A program made the translations under genes and the position numbers. This document shows, piece after piece, positions 57,491-64,000 of a stretch of 64,000 nt of DNA. The stretch is from Ixodes scapularis (Eukaryota; Arthropoda; Arachnida; Ixodida; Ixodidae): assembly GCF_016920785.2 (NCBI RefSeq), contig NW_024609837.1:22997565-23061564 (forward strand). The letters are read 5' to 3'. Positions within the stretch are counted from its first letter, which is position 1, and each line of letters begins with the position of its first letter. The notes under the pieces were generated by a model, which searched no databases, had not been told where the DNA came from, and was given only the letters and a program-made list of their open reading frames with translations.

Positions 57491-57699
57491 CCGTGCCACA
57501 CGGGAAACTGGAGTGCCAATTACAACGAATGACTTTCGTGTAACCAACGAATCGGCTTGCGATCTGTCGCGCGTGGAACGCCCCACGCTCGGAGTGTCCC
57601 CTTACAAAAACGGGTCTCGACATTCTTTTTAATTTTTTTAGACTTCTTATTGACTTTCCGCAATCCTACTGAATTCCTTTATAAACGCGCTTTGTTCTG

Positions 57700-58070
57700 A
57701 CTCTTGTCAAAAAACGTTCAAAAGAAAAAAATATTAAATTTTTGTGTAGACTGATTTATAAAAAAATTAAAAAGAACTTGTAAAGCCGTTTTTCTATAGG
57801 ATATTTTCTAAAAAAAATTCAAAAGGAAAAACAATAGATTTTGTTTTGTAGACTTATTTATAAAAAAATTAAAAAGAACTTGTAAAGACGTTTTTCTGTA
57901 GATTATTTTCTAAACAGATTCAAAAGGAAAAACAATAGATATTGTTTTGTAGACTTGTTTATAAAAAAATAAAAAGAAGTTGTAACAACGTTTTTTGTAA
58001 GTTATTTTCTAAAAAATAAAAAGAAAACGTATTGACATTATTTCTTTATAATATTTTATAAAAAGAGACA
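57700..58070 (+). repeat. Tandem repeat, period about 100 bp, about 3.7 copies
   Basis: Unit landmarks recur at about 57780, 57882 and 57982 (TTGTAAAG or TTGTAACA, followed by CGTTTTT and TTATTTTCTAAA). The unit also carries AAAAAGAACTTG and TGTAGAC words. Confidence 0.75.
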
Positions 58071-58184
58071 TTTTTTTATTATTTTATTTGGTCTGCGGTC
58101 GTGTGCAGGGTCCAATATGACGGATGTTTTTTTTTTTTTTTACTTTTTATTGAAAATGTGTTGGCTTCTTGTTCACTTTGATTA

Positions 58185-58470
58185 CTTTATTTTGACTGAC
58201 TTCCTGTTGACATGGTTAGCAAAAAGTTTGTTGATTTTGTGTTGAAACTTTTTTTATGATTTTCTTCTGCCTGAGTCAAAAAAAAAATCTATTGACTTAC
58301 TATTAACTCTACGTTGGATCTTTTTTCTGTTGACTTCCTGTTGAAAGTGTTATCAGAAATACTGCAGACGTTCTATTTACATCGCGTTTAAATTATTCAG
58401 TTGACTTTCTGTAGCCAGTGTCAAAAGAGAAGCTACAGACATTCTGTTGACTTCTTATTGAACATAATAC
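58185..58470 (+). repeat. Interspersed TTGACTTCCTGTTGA-type motif array
   Basis: The motif, with small changes, occurs near 58196, 58291, 58329, 58400 and 58441, spaced 40 to 95 bases apart. A related word (CTTCTTATTGACTTTC) lies earlier, near 57643. Confidence 0.55.
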
Positions 58471-59225
58471 ATCTTGACTGAATGTCAAAAGTCACTAAGT
58501 TTCTCAATAGTCTCTGACAAGTTGAGAACCGTAGGGAGGAGCTTCCGTTCTCCTGCCCCCAGCGCGAGCCTTCTATCCTTGACAACTCTTCGACGTCTCG
58601 CGCCCCTCGAGCTCGACTGCGCAGTCAAAGCACGACGGAAGGCATGGGGCGCGTGCTGGAGGCCAGGCGTTCGAAGAACACGCCCTGCCGTTCTCACTTT
58701 GTAAATGACTATCGTGGCATTATTGACCCTATTACTAGTAAAGAAGAGCAAAATAACTATTTTAAAGTGGAGAAACCGCCTTGACTGACTTCGTCCCGAG
58801 TGGTGCTATGCAGAGAAGCGATAACATTTGTTCTATGAGCCGTTTTTGTGGATGTTGTTTTAGCGACTACACGAAATTATTATTAGTTGTACCAATGCTT
58901 TTTAGTACGAGATAGAGTCCACGAACTTCGAAACACTGTCTTTTCTTTGACAGACTTTCGAGAAGGAGACCGGAGACTTGGAAACTTAGTAAGTGCTGAG
59001 GTGGTCACCGGCCAAATGATTACCTTCGATATGTAGGCTATATAAGGCTCCGGCGCCGTCAACAGGACTGTGTTTCTGGTGTTGAGTGCTTGATGGTGTT
59101 TGTGTTTGTTTACATTGCTTATTTGTGGGATGTGTATGTATCAAAAAGCCACTATTTCCTAACAAAATTAAAAATATATTAAAAAATTTAGTTTTTTTTT
59201 TAACGTTAATCTGCGGTTTAGTCAA

Positions 59226-59300
59226 AAGGAATTCAACAAAATTTATGTAAGAAGGAATTCAAAAGAATGCATGTAAGAAGGAATTCTAAAAAATTTCTGT
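59226..59300 (+). repeat. Short tandem repeat, period 26 bp, three copies
   Basis: AAGGAATTC begins three successive units at about 59226, 59258 and 59278. The units share TGTAAG at their ends. Confidence 0.6.
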
Positions 59301-59533
59301 GGCCAATTTTAACTAGGAGTTAAATAAATTGTCAAAACAAAGTCTAAAAAACATCAAAAAAGTTTAAAAATAAATTCAATACGACTCCAGAAAATTTTCA
59401 ACAAAAATTCAAAAGAATTTAACTACAGATTTTTGTAAGGGTCGCGCGCTGATTGGCCGATCGTTCAAATGTCATTCGTTGTAAATGGCATTCGAGTTGC
59501 CCGTGTGGCAGGGGTATTACTCTCGCTTATGAA

Positions 59534-61679
59534 ATGGAGTTAATCACAACCGAGAGAGGTGGCGCTGTGCTCCTCTACAACCGACATTCCTACACTCGTA
59601 TTAAGTCTAACGAATCGACGCTTTGGGCCTGTCGGCAAAGGAGACTTTGTAAAACTAAAGTTGGAACTGATCTAGCCATAGCTCGTATACTATCCTACTC
59701 GAGCGACCACACGCACGCCGGTTACCCAAGCGAGCTAAGAGTTTCAGAGTACGTCATGAGATGAAGCTAAGAGCAGGTAAGTTGCGAAAAGTTTTTAGAT
59801 TCCCAGTTTTGCATAACGAGAATCAATTTTGATATGTGCTTCTTTATTGCATCTGAAAGACGCCTAGCACCTCACCAGGTACTTTTGGATGGAACCTCCT
59901 CCGTAACGGACGACACTGCCTCGCAAATTCCTGCTGCATCCACACAACGACGCACAAGTCAGAAACAGAGGCAGCGCGCGAATTTTGTGCGCAGTGTACC
60001 ATCCTGCAGGGCAGACTTTCGAATGCCAGCAGAGTTTTAAGTGAAGAACTTTGCTGCGTTATGTATTTGATTTCGAAATAACTGTTCCAACTTCAATCAG
60101 GTCAAAGCCAAATTAGACTCTTTTCTCCTGCACGACAGCGGCGAGGGCGACAGCGAGAGTCTTGGCAACTGAGGGCAACCTGAGCTATTTGGCCCGGTCA
60201 ACCACATGGTTCGCTGACGGAACCTTTAAAGTCACCCCTGAGCAGTTCCACCAACTTTACACTGTGCATGCAGTCGTCAACGCTATAGTAGCGCCCATGG
60301 TTTACGGCTTGCTGCCCAACAAATCAGAAACCACCTAAAGAGGATAAGCACTAAAAGTTCCAAAAACGGGTCCCTCGGTGTGCCCATTACTGTAATTCTG
60401 TCCACAAAATTGTTTTATTTATTTGTAATTCTGACTACACAAAATTATTATTATTATTATTATTGATTCAAGGTTCTTCGATGTGCTTCTGAGCCGCGTT
60501 GGGACCTAATGCGTTGGGGTGGTGTACACTGAATTCGACGTCGCTGCCATCAACGCCATAAAAGCCGTGGCCCCCAGCGCAAGGATCCAGGGATGCTTCT
60601 TTCATTTGTCCTAGTCGGTATACTGGAAGGTGTGCTTTAGCGGTCTTCAGATTCGATATAATGCGGATGAAGAGTTCGCTTTTAAGGTATGCTGAAATGT
60701 TTCGGTTTTTTTTTTCCTGTTTTTTTTTTTATAATATAAACTGCGTTTCAATCAAGAAACAATTTTACTTCCTGTGCACGTTCAGATGAGAACGCTGCCT
60801 GCATTGGCCTTCTTGTCGATTTTCAACATCCCCGAGGCATTCTAGGACTTGGTTGAGGTTTTTCCCTCAGAGGCTGCACCCGCGGCGGACTACTTTGAAA
60901 ATGTCTACATCGGCAGGCCCCGTCGGAACGGCATGTCTACAGCCATCTTCTTTCCGACAGCTTGGTCAGTAAGGGAAGAAACATTGGCGGAAATACCAAG
61001 AACAAGTAACATCATCGAGCCTTGGCACCGAGGACTGCAGTTATTAATCTAATATCTCCTAAGTTGTTCGTAGCAACAAACGCGAATTACATTATTTCGT
61101 TGGATGGCGGTGCAGTTTGGGTTTCGACGCAAAATAATTACACTTTTCTAAGTACTGGTTGGTGGCGCAAACTTGGGATATAATGTCACGAACTCACGAA
61201 AAATTCAAAATCCTTATCATCACCACCGCTCACCGCTCGGGAATGAAGAGAGAGAGAGAGAGAAAGGGATAATTTAAGACGGCTCCGGGATTTCTCCAAA
61301 AACTGCACGACGACATACATGACCACGTTTTTTCTCTTCCATCACCCATACGTTGTTCTATGTAAATGTATGCTTCATAGTAAAGCTGTGTTCGTGCTTT
61401 CTGTGGTTAGGCGCGTACTCAGGGAGGCTATGCACTAATAACAGTTTGCGCGTGTTTTTCTTTTCTTTTTTCTTTATGAAAAATGTGGGCTGTAGCTCCC
61501 CCAACAGCTGGGCCCTCCTAGGATTTGTCAAGAGGAAGCAGTCCTTGACGGAAATGAAACTCGCTCAAGCAGAGGGCGGCACTACGTCTTCAAAGATGTC
61601 GAAGAAGCACGCTGACTGCAACAAGCGCCTTCAAGTTGTCGTCAGCCGCTACGACAGTACGACAGTCGCAACCGTCTAG
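59534..61679 (+). pseudogene. FLYWCH zinc finger and MULE-transposase-like gene, multi-exon, broken
   Basis: Exon-like blocks lie in order. (1) 59534-59764 is a FLYWCH-type zinc finger: MELITTERGG, a tyrosine, then LWAC, C and HTH at the expected spacing. (2) About 59866-60042 is a linker rich in Q, R and S. (3) About 60170-60336 starts the MULE transposase domain with TWFADGTFKV and LLPNKSE. (4) About 60466-60690 has TEFDVAAINAIKA and GCFFHLS. (5) About 60785-61045 has LPALAF, YIGRPRR and IIEPWHRGLQ. (6) About 61485-61679 is the C-terminal region (PNSWALLGF). A GT...AG intron fits 60690-60784, and GTAAGT lies at 59777. Stops occur after block 1 and inside blocks 4 and 5 (for example near 60508 and 60843), so this copy looks dead unless splicing avoids them. 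MULE enzymes mobilise Mutator-like elements. Confidence 0.7.
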
Positions 61680-62740
61680 AAACGTTGAGACAAGCAGCCG
61701 AAATATTGCGTTTTAAAATGCTAATTAGTAATTACTCGACTAATAAACCTTTTGTTTTCAAGTTAATCATGACGCACTTGGTATTCACTTATTAATTAGG
61801 TAATGACTTTCCTTGCATCCAACGGCGGCAGCACCTGTTATGCGTCAGCAATGACGGCCGCCAGCCCGGTGTAAGTGAACATGAGCGTAGTCGGTTTCGC
61901 GACTCACTGTATATCAAAGGTCCTGCATTATAGTCAGCATTTCAACAAATAAATGAACTTTGAACTTTCGTTTCCGTGCATCTTTAAAATTTCATATGAC
62001 AAATTCTCCTGTGACAAGTTATACTATGTGACCAATTGCCTTTTTACCAGTTGACCTATGACGAATCTGCATGTCACGAACGGACCGACACCCGTTCTGG
62101 AGGTCTCACGTGCCAAACCACCAACGGACGTTTGGCGTTCCCCAGCGAAGGACCATCGCTGCAGTTGTATTTTCGACGCTGTTGAGGGGAGAGGGAGGGT
62201 CGTGTAGAAGAGGAGAGTAAGAGGGACCAACCTATCCCCAATTCACCTCTGTACGCGCTCTTTTTCTCTCTGCTTTTTTCCCCTTTCCACTACTGTCTTT
62301 TCACCGAAATTGCTTACCGAGGGTGGTGGAAAAGCTTGCCGAACTTCCGCGAAGAAGTCTGCAGACCGGAAAAAGCAACTTCATAAACAAACCTAAACGA
62401 AACAACGAAAGCAAAACAGTAGGAGCAAAACAAACAAAAAACAAGGGGGAAAACAACAACTAAGAGGGAGATCAAAAACAATTTCCGTAATGATCGGAGA
62501 GAAGAGTGGTCGATGCAGTCGAGGCAAACGAAGCTGTGCCGCAACAAAGTAAAAAAAAGAAAAACGAGAGGAAGGAAATGGGCCAATTTTCGGGAATTTG
62601 GGGTCCCAGGAAAATTGGCGAGTCCGCGGCTATGGCCAACCGCCAAATGCCGCACCCCGCACTGCAATGCCTCCGTTTGATCTTCGGCTGTCGTCTTCAT
62701 TCCTTAAACATTTTCTTTTTCTTCTTCTTCTATTCATCTA

Positions 62741-62794
<54 letters not shown>

Positions 62795-63431
62795 CATCCT
62801 AAGCACGGTCTGCCATATCTCATGTTGGCCTTGGTCTTTGTCGCTTCCCCCAGAGTTCCAAATGTGCGTCGCTCACTACACGAGACAAGAGCGTCTGATG
62901 CAACAAAATCACCCGATGCACTCCGACACGAATCGCCGTCGCACTGCGTATACATCTCACAAAAAAGACAGTCTGCTAACACTGTCTGGAATATGCTTCT
63001 TCCTCGTACGATAGTCCCGTCGCATTGGTTACACACAAAACAAATTTTCCGCAGAGATGTTCCCGCAGCATCGTGTGCGAGGCGTGAACGCAAGATAATA
63101 ATTCTGTCACCATGTCTGAAGCGGACGCCGTGTCTCTTGTGTGATGGAAGAGCAGCGTGATGGCGGCTAACAAAATTAAAAAGTAGAAAGAAAGAGAGAG
63201 AGAAGGAGAATGAGAAAAAAATAATTGGTCACTCCGGCGCTGCCGCTAATTCTCGACATAAGAGGGGCTTCGAGAAAGTGAACCAAGCGCACGCGTTTGC
63301 AGTGCACGTACCCGTCGAAACCGACAGCGCCGAAACTAGAACACGTGACCGTGAGGTCTGGAGCGCGAATCTTCACTCCGCTCGCTCCCACAGCCGCCGA
63401 TAGAAGGAGAAGGACAGTGTCGCCTTTTTCG
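61680..63431. other. Non-coding DNA with a (CT)n microsatellite
   Basis: A (CT)n run lies at about 62745-62790. A cysteine-rich minus-strand frame (62734-63093) ends in this microsatellite and overlaps other frames; I do not recognise it. A GA-rich stretch lies at 61249-61263, just upstream. Confidence 0.4.
62745..62790. repeat. (CT)n microsatellite
   Basis: About 45 bases of uninterrupted CT dinucleotide. Confidence 0.95.
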
Positions 63432-63443
63432 AATGTCCGGCCT

Positions 63444-63742
63444 GGGGGGATCGGTGGCCGAGTGGTCTAGCGCACACCAGCTCGGAGCACGTGGAGCGAA
63501 AGCTCGCGCTGCAGAACCCAGGGACCCTGGGTTCGAGCCCCACCCCTGCCCGTTTCGATCTGGATGAGCATCGTACCGGCGTGCGGTCGTGTATCACTAC
63601 TGCGTGATGCACGTTAAAGACCCCAGGCTAGCGGCTGCACCGCACTGGCTAAATTTCTCATCTACAGCTGGGAGACTCGTCGCCCCTGTGAGGCAGACCA
63701 AGTTCTAGGCTGTATAAACACACACACAACCCAATTTTTTTT
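63444..63742 (+). repeat. SINE family B, full-length copy with 12-bp target duplication
   Basis: The head has an A box TGGCCGAGTGG (about 63454-63464), a long variable arm as in Ser or Leu tRNAs, and a B box GGTTCGAGCCC (about 63529-63540). The body and the CA-rich, T-run tail match the truncated copy at 53.1-53.3 kb. AATGTCCGGCCT occurs on both sides (63432-63443 and 63743-63754), a perfect 12-bp target duplication that fixes the limits. Confidence 0.88.
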
Positions 63743-63754
63743 AATGTCCGGCCT

Positions 63755-64000
63755 CCAGCGCGCGTGCTCCCGTTGCCTTCCGCGGTGCATTGATTGGGCT
63801 AGCAGGCGCGAGACTCGCGAGACACCGAAGCGCTGGGGAGCGAACACCTGAGGGGGGGGGGACATACCTGTCCGCTTTCATGGAACGCCGAGTTCTGATT
63901 GGACCGATTAGTGGGTAGACCTAAAGCTATAGCAGCCTTTGTCTCCACTGCACTCGTCGAACGCGTCAAAACGCGGAACGTACCGCCGCGCGCCACTTCT
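63755..64000. other. Non-coding DNA with a MITE arm fragment
   Basis: At about 63883-63910 the sequence matches the arm of the hairpin element at 55.4 kb. A G run lies at about 63852-63859. No gene is recognised. Confidence 0.45.

Larger units (their letters stand above)
57492..59510. mobile_element. AT-rich block bounded by inverted repeats, about 2 kb
   Basis: The left end GTGCCACACGGGAAACTGGA (about 57493) is inverted at the right end (TTGCCCGTGTGGCA, to 59510). About 50 bases match with ATTCGTTGTAA in both. A second matched pair, CCCTTACAAAAA, lies at about 57598-57610 and 59432-59443. Between them is low-complexity AT-rich DNA with three kinds of internal tandem repeat and a short GC-rich stretch (about 58520-58690). 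No transposase is visible. The design, inverted ends around tandem arrays, is that of a non-autonomous DNA transposon. Confidence 0.55.

Noticed and set aside
62734..63093. Cysteine-rich minus-strand frame ending in a GA repeat
   Set aside because: No recognisable cysteine spacing, overlaps frames on the other strand, and its end is a microsatellite.

Overview
The window looks like repeat-rich, non-coding arthropod DNA, most likely from a chelicerate and plausibly a hard tick. There are no prokaryotic operons, and I recognise no intact host gene. What I can name is mobile DNA: two Ty3/gypsy retrotransposons, four non-LTR (LINE) remnants, tRNA-derived SINEs of at least three types, hAT-like elements with 8-bp target duplications, and many foldback or long-inverted-repeat elements. 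The tick assignment is an inference from the tRNA-Ser-headed SINE with a GGAC-rich body near 18.3 kb and the general repeat style; nothing in the window proves it.

Layout. 0-10 kb: AT-rich DNA with two short hAT-like elements (1311-1626, 2747-3022), a foldback near 4.1-4.3 kb, a GC-rich promoter-like stretch (5.45-6.16 kb) and a lone hAT-like end with poly-G (8.35 kb). 10.5-14.6 kb: two decayed LINEs with a tRNA-derived SINE between them. 16.6-22.4 kb: three long-inverted-repeat elements, the largest with arms of about 1 kb. 24.1-25.0 kb: a degenerate 15-bp array that reads as pentapeptide repeats on the minus strand. 27-28.3 kb: a tandem array and a GC-rich stretch with CRE palindromes. 30.15-35.1 kb: a minus-strand LINE carrying three nested insertions. 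35.75-36.06 kb: a nearly perfect hairpin. 37.78-43.62 kb: an apparently complete, very young Ty3/gypsy element on the minus strand. 45.0-48.9 kb: a second, crippled Ty3/gypsy element on the plus strand. 50.8-53.3 kb: SINEs and another LINE. 55.4-56.4 kb: two hairpin elements. 57.5-59.5 kb: an AT-rich block between inverted repeats. 59.5-61.7 kb: a multi-exon FLYWCH/MULE-transposase-like gene, apparently broken. 63.4-63.75 kb: a SINE with a 12-bp target duplication.

How the parts work together. The only unit that looks functional is the Ty3/gypsy element at 37.78-43.62 kb. It has identical 381-bp LTRs, a 4-bp ATAT target duplication, a primer-binding site, a polypurine tract, an open gag, and an open pol reached by a predicted -1 frameshift at a GGGAAAC heptamer that abuts the gag stop codon. 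The second gypsy element has LTRs that differ at only 2 of 204 positions, yet it has lost most of its reverse transcriptase and carries several frame breaks and a stop, so it must have been mobilised in trans or damaged recently. Several breaks in the retroelements sit exactly at perfect short palindromes, which suggests template switching or foldback synthesis. All coordinates and reading frames were read by eye, so boundaries of decayed elements are approximate.
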